A DNA stretch of 64,000 nt from JBPRGH01 sp051418055 (GCA_051418055.1 JBPRGH010000139.1:1-64000); one strand, 5' to 3'; counted from the stretch's first letter, positions 52,038 to 61,311 are shown. The notes: generated by a model from the letters alone, not told the origin. Made by a program: numbers and translations.

Positions 52038-52352
52038 TAATTACCCTATTAAAAAATATAAACCTTACCTGTATTACAATTCCAAACCTAAGCAAAAAAT
52101 AGTTACCTTTTGATGTGGAAATCTTAAGAAAAAAAAATAAGATTTTCAAAACATCAATAGCCTTGGAAAACTTTACAATGTCACAGATAATTTAATCATT
52201 TTCTATCAAAGAGCTTGAAATTTTGTTGAAAAATTGTAGAGTTATCCACAAAGAAATCCACATATCCACAATTGTAAAAAAAAAGTGGCACGGGAATTTT
52301 TACCATAAGACACATTTTTACATTAATTTTGAAAGCTTAAATTAAAACCTTA
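52038..52352. promoter_or_regulatory. Divergent dnaB-mpl gap with a DnaA-box-like cluster
   Basis: This 315-bp AT-rich region has TTATCCACA (52242-52250, a perfect DnaA box) followed by AAATCCACA (52254-52262) and ATATCCACA (52262-52270), all in the same orientation. A TAATTTTG at 52324-52331, a match to the -7 consensus, probably belongs to mpl. The box cluster could be an origin or a DnaA-regulated promoter. Confidence 0.5.
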
Positions 52353-53729
52353 ATGAGCCATATCCCGAAGAAAATACACCTGATTTCAGTAGGTGGCAGT
52401 GTCATGCATAATATAGCCATCGCTTTAAAGCAACAAGGACATTATGTTACCGGCAGCGATGATGAAGTATATGAGCCATCCAAAAGCAGACTGGAAAAAC
52501 ATGGTTTATTACCGTCCACGCAGGGTTGGGATGCTAATCGTATTACTCCGGACCTGGACCTTATCATTCTTGGTATGCATGCCAGGGAGGATAATCCTGA
52601 GCTTTTAAAAGCAAAAGAGCTGGGGATCCCTATAATGTCTTTCCCTGACTATATTTATCAGCATTCAACAGACAAACAGCGAATTGTGATTGCCGGAAGC
52701 CATGGAAAAACAACAATTACGGCAATGATACTTCATGTACTTCATCATTTTAACCGTAAATTCGATTACCTGGTTGGTGCTTCTGTTGCAGGAATTGAAA
52801 ACTCTGTAAAGCTTACTGATGATGCTCCTGTTATAGTTATTGAAGGAGATGAATATCTTACTTCCCCAATTGATCTGGTGCCTAAGTTCCTCAAATACAA
52901 TCACCACATCGGCGTGATTTCCGGAATTTCATGGGATCATATGAATGTATTTCCTTCCGAAGAAGATTATGTCCGGCAATTTGATCTTTTTGCAGACTCT
53001 ACTCCTAAGGGAGGAACGCTTATATATAATGCTGATGATGCTATGGCAGCGGTGGTAGGAAATAAAGAACGTGAGGATGTTGTCGGCATTCCATATAAAA
53101 CACCAAAATATAAATTAGAAGATGGTGTTCTATATCTCACAGAGTATGATAAAAAAGTGCCTTTAAAAGTCTTCGGTGAGCATAATCTCCAGAATATTGA
53201 GGCCGCACGTCAGGTAGTGAAGAAAATTGGCATTACCGATGAGCAGTTTAATGAAGCCATTTCTACATTTACCGGTGCCGGTAAAAGACTTGAAAAAGTG
53301 GCTGAAGCTAATGGTTTTGCATTATATTCTGACTATGCACATGCTCCTTCAAAAGTAAAAGCCACGGTAAAAGCAATGAAGCAGCGTTATCCGGACCGGA
53401 AATTAGTAGCGTGTTTTGAGCTTCATACATTCAGCAGCCTTAATAAAGAATTTTTGCCTAACTATAAGAATGTAATGAAGCATGCAGATGAGGCGTTGGT
53501 GTACTATAATCCTGAAAATTTAGCTAAAAAGCGCCTGGAGTACATTTCTCCTGAAGATGTAGTTAATGAATTTGACAAAAAGGGGCTAATGGTATTTACT
53601 GACAAACAAGAGCTGATGGATTATATCTCAGGAAGAGACTGGCAAAATAGTAATCTTTTGTTGATGAGCTCCGGAACTTTTGATAAATTGGATATTAAAC
53701 AATTAGCAACACAACTGACCACAAGCTAG
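52353..53729 (+). CDS. mpl: UDP-N-acetylmuramate:L-alanyl-gamma-D-glutamyl-meso-diaminopimelate ligase-like protein
   Basis: A 458-residue Mur ligase. The P-loop is GSHGKTT (115-121); EGDEYLTS, GISWDHMNVFPS and GAGKRLEKVAE mark the central and C-terminal domains. The N-terminal HLISVGGSVMHNIAIALKQQGHYVTGSDDEVYEPS is closer to Mpl than to MurC. It ligates a recycled peptide onto UDP-MurNAc in the cytosol, saving peptidoglycan precursors. It is one base from the following exonuclease gene (stop 53729, start 53731), so they are co-transcribed. Confidence 0.85.
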   Translation: MSHIPKKIHLISVGGSVMHNIAIALKQQGHYVTGSDDEVYEPSKSRLEKHGLLPSTQGWDANRITPDLDLIILGMHAREDNPELLKAKELGIPIMSFPDYIYQHSTDKQRIVIAGSHGKTTITAMILHVLHHFNRKFDYLVGASVAGIENSVKLTDDAPVIVIEGDEYLTSPIDLVPKFLKYNHHIGVISGISWDHMNVFPSEEDYVRQFDLFADSTPKGGTLIYNADDAMAAVVGNKEREDVVGIPYKTPKYKLEDGVLYLTEYDKKVPLKVFGEHNLQNIEAARQVVKKIGITDEQFNEAISTFTGAGKRLEKVAEANGFALYSDYAHAPSKVKATVKAMKQRYPDRKLVACFELHTFSSLNKEFLPNYKNVMKHADEALVYYNPENLAKKRLEYISPEDVVNEFDKKGLMVFTDKQELMDYISGRDWQNSNLLLMSSGTFDKLDIKQLATQLTTS

Positions 53730-53730
53730 A

Positions 53731-54552
53731 ATGGCATTTAAACTTAAATTAAAAAACCCGCTTGCATTTTTTGACCTGGAAACAACCGGTACTAATATCG
53801 TTGAAGATCGAATTGTGGAGATCTCTGTTATTAAATTAATGCCCTCCGGCGAATCTCAGACTAAAACAACCAGGATAAATCCTACCATTCCCATACCTCT
53901 TGAAACAAGCCTGATCCATGGGATATATGATGAAGATATAAAAAATGCCCCTACCTTTAAACAGATAAGTAAAAGCCTTGCAAAATTCCTTGAAGGTGCA
54001 GACCTTTCTGGTTTTAACCTGCTGAAATTTGATGTTCCTGTGCTGGTGGAAGAATTTTTACGTGCTGATGTAGAGTTTGATACTGAACAGAGAAAAATTG
54101 TTGATGCCCAAAAGATCTTTCATCTAATGGAAAAACGGAATCTTTCCAGTGCCTACCAATTCTATTGCAATAAAATCCTTGAAGGGGCGCATGGTGCTGA
54201 GGCTGATACCCTTGCAACTATGGAAGTCCTTCATGCACAGGTGGAGAAATATCTGGGCCAGAAAGTCCTTGATAATTTAGGCAAGGAACTTGGGGTTATA
54301 GATAATGATATTTCTATCCTTCATGCCCTCACCTCTTCTAATATGGTGGATCTTGCCGGACGCATGGTATTTAATAATGACGGTGTGGAAGTATTTAATT
54401 TTGGAAAACATCGGAATAAGCCTGTAGAGGATGTCCTTCGTACAGAACCCTCCTACTACGACTGGATGATGAATGGAAATTTCCCAATGGACACCAAAAG
54501 GAAATTGACTAAAATAAAACTAAGGTCATTTTCAAAAATGAAAGTGCGTTAA
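53731..54552 (+). CDS. DnaQ-like 3'-5' exonuclease
   Basis: A 273-residue protein with the DEDD exonuclease fold. Exo I is FFDLETTG (D15, E17), Exo II is DLSGFNLLKFDVPVL and Exo III is the HGAEADTLATMEVL region. A C-terminal domain (FNFGKHRNKPVEDVLRTEPSYYDWMMNGNFPMDTKRKL) matches the putative quorum-sensing-regulated 'exonuclease-associated' segment seen in such proteins. It trims 3' ends of DNA or RNA. It follows mpl in one operon and ends 3 bp before the convergent HTTM gene. Confidence 0.88.
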   Translation: MAFKLKLKNPLAFFDLETTGTNIVEDRIVEISVIKLMPSGESQTKTTRINPTIPIPLETSLIHGIYDEDIKNAPTFKQISKSLAKFLEGADLSGFNLLKFDVPVLVEEFLRADVEFDTEQRKIVDAQKIFHLMEKRNLSSAYQFYCNKILEGAHGAEADTLATMEVLHAQVEKYLGQKVLDNLGKELGVIDNDISILHALTSSNMVDLAGRMVFNNDGVEVFNFGKHRNKPVEDVLRTEPSYYDWMMNGNFPMDTKRKLTKIKLRSFSKMKVR

Positions 54553-54555
54553 GGA

Positions 54556-55863
54556 CTATTTTGGTCTTGGTAAAGAAACATCATCTGTCAGGAATGATCG
54601 TGAAACAGTAGTAAGATCAAGATCCGGAGAAATTAGGGGAGCCGGTTTGTAGCCATTGAGCCTTGTCCTGACATTTGCTTTTACTATTACTCTCCTGTAT
54701 CCTTTTAATTCCCATTCCTTTTTCAGTTGATGGGCAAAGCTTATGATAAGATCTGTTTCACCGGATAATTTTCTATACTGCCTTGGCGTAAGATAATCGT
54801 TCCACCTTATCTTCCACGACTTTTTTGTTTCAGGATCTGTTACTTCAAATGAGGCGCTGCTCCCAGTTTTTGTCCTTGTCATAAGGCGCCAGCTAAATCG
54901 ATGTCCCTTTTCTGTCCAGTTTACATCATTACCATGTATTAAATGTCTAAAGGGTATTATAAGATGAAATGACAGGCATATTAAAAGAACAGTAACCACT
55001 ACGGTTTTATACCTCAAAAAAACCTCATTAGCCTGTAGAGACAGCTTTCTTATTTTTAGTTTACGCCGTATAAAGGGTGTCGGGAATAGTAACCACGTAA
55101 GCAGACAAATAAATATTGAGAGAGTGCCAATAGAAAGTATCACAAAATTTAGTGTATGAAAAGCTGTTTGCCAGAGCTGGCCGAAATAACGTGTACGTTT
55201 ATTTATCAATAAGAAAATAATAGAAAGATCAAATAGTATACCTCCTATTGAAAATAAATGAGCCACCATTTTAACGCCACCTGGTTCTAACAATCCAAAT
55301 GGCCATTTATATGTAAAAAAGGTAGCTAAAGGTTGTGCCAGATAGATCCAGTCATAATTTAATTTTGCCAGACCAGAATAGAAATAAATAATCCCGAGCT
55401 GTATCTGAAAAATAAGCAACATCCAGTAAGGCGCATGCTTCAATTTATCTCCCGGATTATTTTTCACTCGCAAGGAAACAGCTCTGTCGGCAGGTAGAAA
55501 AAGCAGATAAAAAGCCAACAGGAGAAACAGATAAAATTTACTGAGCGTATAGACAATGTCGAGAAGGAAAATATAAGAAAATCCGATCAGAAAGATTATC
55601 AATGCGGCACGCATATACTGCCCAACTGTGATAGCTAATGCAGCAACTGCCAGTATTATAAACAATAAATAGATGAAAAAAGGCGGTAATACCGGTAGCC
55701 ACTCAAAACCATAAAAAGGAAAATGAACCTTTGCATCTATATATGCCTCTTTTGTGTAGCCACTAACCAGCATACTCAAAATATCTATCAGGAACCACAA
55801 TCCTACGGCAATCCTGATAAAGGCAAGGTACCGTATACTTACGCTATGGAATAGAATATTCAA
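54556..55863 (-). CDS. HTTM domain membrane protein
   Basis: A 435-residue membrane protein with about nine helices. The N-terminal SIRYLAFIRIAVGLWFLIDILSMLVSGYTKEAYIDAKVHFPFYGFEWLPVLPP is the HTTM block shared with vitamin-K-dependent gamma-carboxylase. A soluble region near the C-terminus (TKTGSSASFEVTDPETKKSWKIRWNDYLTPRQYRKLSG) is also typical. Whether it carboxylates anything is unknown; the family is broad in Bacteroidota. It is a single gene, convergent with the exonuclease and divergent from murB across a 49-bp gap. Confidence 0.82.
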   Translation of the reverse strand: MNILFHSVSIRYLAFIRIAVGLWFLIDILSMLVSGYTKEAYIDAKVHFPFYGFEWLPVLPPFFIYLLFIILAVAALAITVGQYMRAALIIFLIGFSYIFLLDIVYTLSKFYLFLLLAFYLLFLPADRAVSLRVKNNPGDKLKHAPYWMLLIFQIQLGIIYFYSGLAKLNYDWIYLAQPLATFFTYKWPFGLLEPGGVKMVAHLFSIGGILFDLSIIFLLINKRTRYFGQLWQTAFHTLNFVILSIGTLSIFICLLTWLLFPTPFIRRKLKIRKLSLQANEVFLRYKTVVVTVLLICLSFHLIIPFRHLIHGNDVNWTEKGHRFSWRLMTRTKTGSSASFEVTDPETKKSWKIRWNDYLTPRQYRKLSGETDLIISFAHQLKKEWELKGYRRVIVKANVRTRLNGYKPAPLISPDLDLTTVSRSFLTDDVSLPRPK

Positions 55864-55872
55864 TTTATGGCT

Positions 55873-55880
55873 TAACTTTG
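55873..55880 (+). promoter_or_regulatory. Candidate -7 element for murB
   Basis: TAACTTTG is a full match to TAnnTTTG in the 49-bp gap upstream of murB; the start is 33 bp downstream. No matching -33 element is clear. Confidence 0.35.
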
Positions 55881-55912
55881 AGGTTTATGCACACGAGAAT
55901 ATTATTTTCTTC

Positions 55913-56932
55913 ATGAAAATACAAGAGAAAACATTACTAAAATCCTATAATACATTTGGTATCGAAGCTACCGCTGATTTTTTCACGAATGTTAAAACTA
56001 CGGAAGAGTTGCAAAATCTTGTCCGATCCGATTTTTTCCGTCGCGAGAAAATATTGATCCTCGGTGGTGGCAGCAATATTCTTTTTACCGAAAACTTTCC
56101 TGGCCTGGTAATAAAAATGGATATAAAGGGTAAGGAGGTTATCAAAGAGGATGAAGACCATGTTTGGCTGAAAGCAGGCGCCGGTGAAAACTGGCACCAG
56201 CTTGTGTTATATTGTATAGAAAATAATTTTGGAGGGCTGGAGAATCTTTCCCTGATCCCCGGAACAACAGGCGCTGCACCTATGCAGAATATCGGGGCTT
56301 ACGGGGTGGAAATAAAAGATTCATTCACCTATCTAGAAGCAGTGAATATACAAAACGGATTTGTAGAAATATTTGATCATAAAGCTTGCCAATTTGGGTA
56401 CCGTGAAAGTATTTTTAAAAATGTAGCAAAAGGTAAATATATTATCACACAAGTTGTTTTTCGCTTGACGAAAAAAAACCACCAGCTCAATATTGATTAT
56501 GGTGCCATAAAATCCGTTTTGGAAGATCGAAAAATTAAAGATCCAACCATTAAAGATATCAGTGATGCAGTGATCAGCATCCGGCAGAGCAAACTTCCGG
56601 ACCCGGAAAAAATTGGCAATGCAGGAAGCTTTTTCAAAAACCCAGTGGTGCATAAGGAAGTTTATGACCAGCTGAATACAGTTTATCCGGATATGCCACA
56701 CTATCCTGTTGATATTAATGAGGTGAAAATCCCGGCTGCCTGGCTTATTGATCAATGCGGCTGGAAAGGCAAAAGAAGGCATAATATTGGTGTACACGAG
56801 CTGCATACGCTTGTACTGGTAAATCTTGGAGGCGGAAAAGGTAAAGATTTGGTTCAGCTTTCAAAAGATATTCAGGAGTCTGTAAGACAGAAATTTGGCA
56901 TCGAGCTGCAACCGGAGGTTAACTTAGTTTAA
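55913..56932 (+). CDS. murB: UDP-N-acetylenolpyruvoylglucosamine reductase
   Basis: A 339-residue FAD enzyme that reduces UDP-GlcNAc-enolpyruvate to UDP-MurNAc in the cytosol. It has the FAD-binding GGGSNILF (51-58), SLIPGTTGAAPMQNIGAYGVEI, the active-site YRESIFK and the serine loop GNAGSFFKNPVV. The final block LHTLVLVNLGGGKGKDLVQLSKDIQESVRQKFGIELQPEVNLV is normal. The stop codon (TAA at 56930-56932) lies within the first unit of a heptad repeat array. It is monocistronic. Confidence 0.95.
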   Translation: MKIQEKTLLKSYNTFGIEATADFFTNVKTTEELQNLVRSDFFRREKILILGGGSNILFTENFPGLVIKMDIKGKEVIKEDEDHVWLKAGAGENWHQLVLYCIENNFGGLENLSLIPGTTGAAPMQNIGAYGVEIKDSFTYLEAVNIQNGFVEIFDHKACQFGYRESIFKNVAKGKYIITQVVFRLTKKNHQLNIDYGAIKSVLEDRKIKDPTIKDISDAVISIRQSKLPDPEKIGNAGSFFKNPVVHKEVYDQLNTVYPDMPHYPVDINEVKIPAAWLIDQCGWKGKRRHNIGVHELHTLVLVNLGGGKGKDLVQLSKDIQESVRQKFGIELQPEVNLV

Positions 56933-57013
56933 AGTTTAAAGTTCAAAGTTCAATGTTTAATGTTTGAAGTTTTCACAGTACTAAAGACTCTGGACTAAGG
57001 ACTAAGGACTAGT
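56933..57013. repeat. Intergenic heptad repeat array (GTTTAAA type then GGACTAA type)
   Basis: AGTTTAAAGTTCAAAGTTC-type units are followed by ACTCTGGACTAAGGACTAAGG. It has the same two-part composition as 30343-30404. It fills the gap between murB and the convergent TrmH-family gene, whose stop it abuts. Confidence 0.75.
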
Positions 57014-57750
57014 TAATCATATCTTCTCCAGTTATCACAAATTACAGCGGTTGCTATAGCGACATTCAGTGATTCTGCCTGACCAAATTTTGGAATTGTT
57101 ATTTTTTCTTCCACTAATGCTTCTATTTCGGGGGAAATTCCCCTTGCCTCATTACCCATTATTATATAACCCTGCTCAGGCCATTGATATTGATGAACAG
57201 AGGTTCCTTCCATAAAAGTACCAATCAGCCTCTTTGGGTTTTCTTTAAAAAAAGCCGCTAGTTCTTTATAGAAAAGATTTACCCTGAGAAAGGAACCTTT
57301 TGTTGCATTAATGACCTTAGGGTTATAAAGATCTGCGGTATCCGGAGAAGCAATGATATTTTTGATCCCGTACCAGTCTGCAAGACGAATTATAGTACCA
57401 AGGTTGCCGGGGTCATTAAGCTGGTCCAGGACGATAGCATAATTCACTGAGTGCCATTCAGGTTCTGGGATATCGATGATTTCAGCAACAGCAATAGCGG
57501 CATTATTAGTTTTAAATGTCCCTAAAACCTGGAGATCATCTTCATTTGCTTCGTAAATTTCCGTATCTTGAATAGATAAGCGATTATCATTAAGAAATTG
57601 TGAGGTGGCTGCAATGAATTTTACTGGATATTTTTCTTTTAAAACTTCCAGTACGTTTTTTGCACCTTCCACCAAAAAAGCCTGGTGTTGCCTACGATAT
57701 TTTTTTAATTGTAGCGATTTTATGAATTTCGCGGTTGCTTTAGATATCAT
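57013..57750 (-). CDS. TrmH family RNA 2'-O-methyltransferase (SpoU)
   Basis: A 245-residue SpoU-class protein. An N-terminal substrate-binding domain (FIKSLQLKKYRRQHQAFLVEGAKNVLEVL) precedes the SPOUT catalytic domain, with motif I LDQLNDPGNLGTIIRLADWYGI, motif II IIMGNEARGISPEIE and motif III ESLNVAIATAVICDNW. It methylates rRNA or tRNA ribose; the exact site is unknown. Its start lies only 16 bp from the divergent tamL start, an arrangement common in the phylum. Confidence 0.9.
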   Translation of the reverse strand: MISKATAKFIKSLQLKKYRRQHQAFLVEGAKNVLEVLKEKYPVKFIAATSQFLNDNRLSIQDTEIYEANEDDLQVLGTFKTNNAAIAVAEIIDIPEPEWHSVNYAIVLDQLNDPGNLGTIIRLADWYGIKNIIASPDTADLYNPKVINATKGSFLRVNLFYKELAAFFKENPKRLIGTFMEGTSVHQYQWPEQGYIIMGNEARGISPEIEALVEEKITIPKFGQAESLNVAIATAVICDNWRRYD

Positions 57751-57766
57751 TTAATTTTTTAAACTA

Positions 57767-60202
57767 TTGTTTTTCAGATACAATTATACAATTCTTATCC
57801 TTCTTCTGTTCCTCCTGAGCAGCTGTGTAGGTACGCGATATCTGAAAGAAGATGAAAAATTACTTTATAAGCAACAAATCAAAAGTACAGATAAAGTAAG
57901 CGAGAGCGCTCTTGAAGAGCTTTATGTACAAAAGCCTAATCGACAACTCCCTCTGGTACCGTTCTCTCCCTATGTTTGGTTTTACCAGGTTGGAAAAAAT
58001 AAATTTGATGAAGAAAAATATAGACAACGTATAGCGGACACACGTGAAAAGTTTGATGAAAAAATAGCTAACGCAGAAAAAGAAAAAAGAGCGATTAAAC
58101 TAGAAGCAAAAAAAAATCGGAAGATTCAAAAAACAGAACGTAAACTTGAAGAAGGAAATGTTTTAATGAACTGGGGTGAGCCATTGGCCCGCTACGACAC
58201 GTCAGCAACAGAGCAAACAGTAAGGAATATGGAGCTCTACCTGAAATCCAAAGGGTTTTTTCAGGGAGAAGTTAAAACTTCAACAAAAGTCAATGGCGAT
58301 AAGCTCAAGCTTACTTATCACATACAGGAAGGACCTCCGTACATTATAGATACTGTCTTTTATAAAATCCCTGATCCCACTATTCAAAAACTGATCAAAA
58401 ATCACGAGGATCAGAGTTTATTAAATTCAGGAGTTAATTACGATCAGGAAATCCTTATAGGTGAAAGAGAGCGACTTACAAATCTTTTAAAGGATAATGG
58501 GTATTATGCTTTTAGCAAAAGTTATATTGATTTCGATGTCGATACGGCATATATAGAATCACAGCAGGTTGCAGTTCGTACAACTATTAAAAACCCTTCA
58601 GGAAAAGATCAGCATCCAATATACAGGATCAAGCATATCAATTTTATAGCTGATAGTGATACACGAATACCGGACAGCTTACGAAAAGTAGTGGAATATG
58701 AAGGTACAGATTTCCGTGCTTTTGATTTTGATTATAGTCCAAAAATCCTGCACCGTAGGATTTTCATCAGGAAAGACAGTCTTTATAATCACTCGGCAAC
58801 AATAAATACTCAGCGTCAGCTGGCAAACCTCGATAATTTTAAATTTATAAATGTAGCTTATGATACACTTGGGACAAATTTAACTGCTAATATTTTAGTA
58901 AGCCCCCTTAGCCGCTTTCAATGGTCCAATGAATTTGGGGTTAATGTAACTCAAGGATATCCCGGCCCTTTTTATAACCTGAGTTTTAAAAAAAGAAATG
59001 TTTTTGGTGGATTGGAAAACTTCAATATTAACGCACGGATAGGTATTGAAGGAGTAGCTCAGGCATCAAATGATGATTTATATAAAAGTACTGAGGCAGG
59101 AGTTAATGCCTCCTTAATTTTCCCTCAATTTATACTTCCCATTAGTAATGATCTAAAGGAAAAAATGGGTCAGATCAATCCAAGGACAAGATTAAGCGGC
59201 GGTTATGCTTATACAAGCCGTCCTGAATATAATCGTAAAAACACCAATTTCTCTGCTATTTATTCGTGGGAAAATGGGCGGAACATACTTTATAGTTTTG
59301 CAGCTGCGGATATAAGCTTAATTAATTCATCACTTGATTCTGCTTTTCAGGGAAGACTGGAAACTTTAAGGCGTACCGCCGGAAACAACCTGATCAATTC
59401 ATTTAACCCTTCATTTGTTTCCAGTATGAACTTTGCTGTGACCATAAACAGCAACAACTATGGTATTGGATTTAGCAACTCTCGCTTTTTTCGATTGTTT
59501 TTAGAATCAGGAGGAACATCATTAAATTTTCTTGGTTCAGATTTTTTTGATACTGATGAGGAAAATGGCAGTAGAGGGTTGGAATACTATAAGTTTTTAA
59601 AATTCTCAGGAGATTATAGAAAAAGCCACACAGTAAATAAAAAATCTGCAATTGCCTATAGGCTGAATCTTGGTTTTGCTTTACCATACAGCGATAATGA
59701 GATCCTGCCATATGAAAAATACTTTTTTGCAGGAGGTAGCAGCGGTATCAGAGCATGGCGCCCCAGAAGGTTAGGTCCCGGTTCATATACCCCTATAGAT
59801 ACTACTGGCAGTTTTCCTGTTGTCAGCTATGACTTTGAACAGCAGGGTGAAATATTATTTGAAGGTAGTGTGGAGTGGCGTCAAAATCTAATTGGGTTTA
59901 TAGACTATGCGTTATTTGCCGATTTTGGAAATATATGGACCTTTAATAGAGACCCCAGCCGTGAAGGTGCCCAATTTGAATTAGATCGTTTTTATAAAGA
60001 AATTGCTGTTGGTTCCGGAATGGGCTTACGATTTGATTTTTCTTTCCTGATCCTCCGTTTGGATGCAGGTGTTAAAATATATGATCCTGCGCGACCGGAG
60101 GGGAAAAGATTTATCCTTTCAGATGGTTTTTATGATGCCCCTTTTATAAGATCAAAAGCAGAAACCCTGGTATTTAATATTGGTATAGGATATCCTTTTT
60201 AA
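57767..60202 (+). CDS. tamL: TamL: lipidated BamA/TamA family outer-membrane protein
   Basis: An 811-residue outer-membrane protein starting at TTG (57767); an upstream in-frame stop at 57752 and no nearer ATG force this start. A lipobox LLSSC (C20) shows lipidation, the mark of Bacteroidota TamL. An unusual basic helical stretch (about 85-130) precedes POTRA-like domains (about 140-420) and a C-terminal barrel with FFAGGSSGIRAWRPRRLGPG and a final aromatic strand (LVFNIGIGYPF). TamL helps assemble outer-membrane proteins and is usually paired with TamB; no tamB is adjacent here. It is divergent from the TrmH-family gene. Confidence 0.85.
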   Translation: MFFRYNYTILILLLFLLSSCVGTRYLKEDEKLLYKQQIKSTDKVSESALEELYVQKPNRQLPLVPFSPYVWFYQVGKNKFDEEKYRQRIADTREKFDEKIANAEKEKRAIKLEAKKNRKIQKTERKLEEGNVLMNWGEPLARYDTSATEQTVRNMELYLKSKGFFQGEVKTSTKVNGDKLKLTYHIQEGPPYIIDTVFYKIPDPTIQKLIKNHEDQSLLNSGVNYDQEILIGERERLTNLLKDNGYYAFSKSYIDFDVDTAYIESQQVAVRTTIKNPSGKDQHPIYRIKHINFIADSDTRIPDSLRKVVEYEGTDFRAFDFDYSPKILHRRIFIRKDSLYNHSATINTQRQLANLDNFKFINVAYDTLGTNLTANILVSPLSRFQWSNEFGVNVTQGYPGPFYNLSFKKRNVFGGLENFNINARIGIEGVAQASNDDLYKSTEAGVNASLIFPQFILPISNDLKEKMGQINPRTRLSGGYAYTSRPEYNRKNTNFSAIYSWENGRNILYSFAAADISLINSSLDSAFQGRLETLRRTAGNNLINSFNPSFVSSMNFAVTINSNNYGIGFSNSRFFRLFLESGGTSLNFLGSDFFDTDEENGSRGLEYYKFLKFSGDYRKSHTVNKKSAIAYRLNLGFALPYSDNEILPYEKYFFAGGSSGIRAWRPRRLGPGSYTPIDTTGSFPVVSYDFEQQGEILFEGSVEWRQNLIGFIDYALFADFGNIWTFNRDPSREGAQFELDRFYKEIAVGSGMGLRFDFSFLILRLDAGVKIYDPARPEGKRFILSDGFYDAPFIRSKAETLVFNIGIGYPF

Positions 60203-60215
60203 CAGATACAACCTA

Positions 60216-61082
60216 TTAAAACCCATACTCTTCATATTCTTCAGTGAACTCCTCAGGAGAAATAGCAGGGTTTACAACAAGGTCCTTATACTCATATTGC
60301 TCATACAATCCCTTGTCATCATAGATCTTCATTAATCGGGGGATCATCATATCCTTATCAATGTATAAGATAATTTTAGGGCTATAATCATTAGGGATCT
60401 CTATTACCTGGCCGGCAGTGACATCATAGAAATCATCCACCCCTGCATTATGTTCCACAATCATATGCTCGCTTAACATATTTTCTTCAGCAATAGAAAT
60501 AATGGTCTCTCCGGGTTTGACTGTGTACTTATTATACTGAAAGTAAGGATTTGACATTTCCACTACCCAGCAAGAGTTACCTCTCCATTCGATCATACCC
60601 TTATTTTCAACCATAGAAGAGATTTCATCTCCGTACTTCTCAAAAAGATGTTCTAAAATGGCCATAACAAGATCATAGCCGGAATCACGTATTGTATGAT
60701 GCTGATCCTTACGCATAATTTTTCCATTAGGATCAAGTTTAAGGTTCATCCATGGAAACCCATTTGGGTTAATAAGTGCATTATTATCCCTTTGTCCTTC
60801 AACATACAATACCTCAAGTCCTTCTTCAGGATGCAGTTGCCTGGAATAAACTTTATAGGGATTTCTTGCAAGCTTTACAAAAGATTCCTGCTCTACCATT
60901 TCGCCTCTTATCCGCTCCTGCTTATTCATTTTAAAGATCATTGCTTCTATATCTTTTGTTTTTTTAAACATGATCTTGGCCAGGTCCTGTCCGGAGGGTG
61001 ATTTTGGATCATTAGCTGAAATGAAAACCATCCCAGTCAGAAAGAGAATAATAAAGTAGGATATGTTTCTTTTAGTATGCAT
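60216..61082 (-). CDS. Exported DUF1571-like protein with an internal LysM domain
   Basis: A 288-residue secreted protein (signal peptide 1 to about 23). The main body (SGQDLAKIMFKKTKDIEAMIFKMNKQERIRGEMVEQESFVKLARNPYKVYSRQLHPEEGLEVLYVEGQ and the C-terminal LYIDKDMMIPRLMKIYDDKGLYEQYEYKDLVVNP) matches DUF1571, related to the LolA-like outer-membrane lipoprotein-sorting fold. A LysM domain of about 45 residues (YTVKPGETIISIAEENMLSEHMIVEHNAG) is inserted around 186-232 and may anchor it to peptidoglycan. It is convergent with tamL, 13 bp apart. Role unknown; an envelope-associated factor is likely. Confidence 0.75.
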   Translation of the reverse strand: MHTKRNISYFIILFLTGMVFISANDPKSPSGQDLAKIMFKKTKDIEAMIFKMNKQERIRGEMVEQESFVKLARNPYKVYSRQLHPEEGLEVLYVEGQRDNNALINPNGFPWMNLKLDPNGKIMRKDQHHTIRDSGYDLVMAILEHLFEKYGDEISSMVENKGMIEWRGNSCWVVEMSNPYFQYNKYTVKPGETIISIAEENMLSEHMIVEHNAGVDDFYDVTAGQVIEIPNDYSPKIILYIDKDMMIPRLMKIYDDKGLYEQYEYKDLVVNPAISPEEFTEEYEEYGF

Positions 61083-61311
61083 AAGTAATTTAACAGAAAA
61101 TTAAAAATCCTGTTTGCGTAAATTAATCTATAAAAGATAATTAATGAGCAGGATTTAAAGAAATGATTTTTAAATTTTGAGGAGGTTTATAATTATCCAG
61201 AGCGTTATCCCTCTATAATGTTAAGCCAACCTAAACTGAACGCTGCTTCTGCAAAAAAATTCCATAAAAGATTATAAATAAAAACAAATCAGGTAGATGT
61301 TTTTACTTATT

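Noticed and set aside
52286..52301. TGGCACG-N4-TTTTT upstream of mpl as a sigma-54 promoter
   Set aside because: The -24 half is perfect but the -12 GC is replaced by TT, and a TAATTTTG -7 element lies closer to the gene.
55937..56806. Minus-strand open frames opposite murB
   Set aside because: They lie entirely antisense to a confident murB gene and have no recognisable domain.
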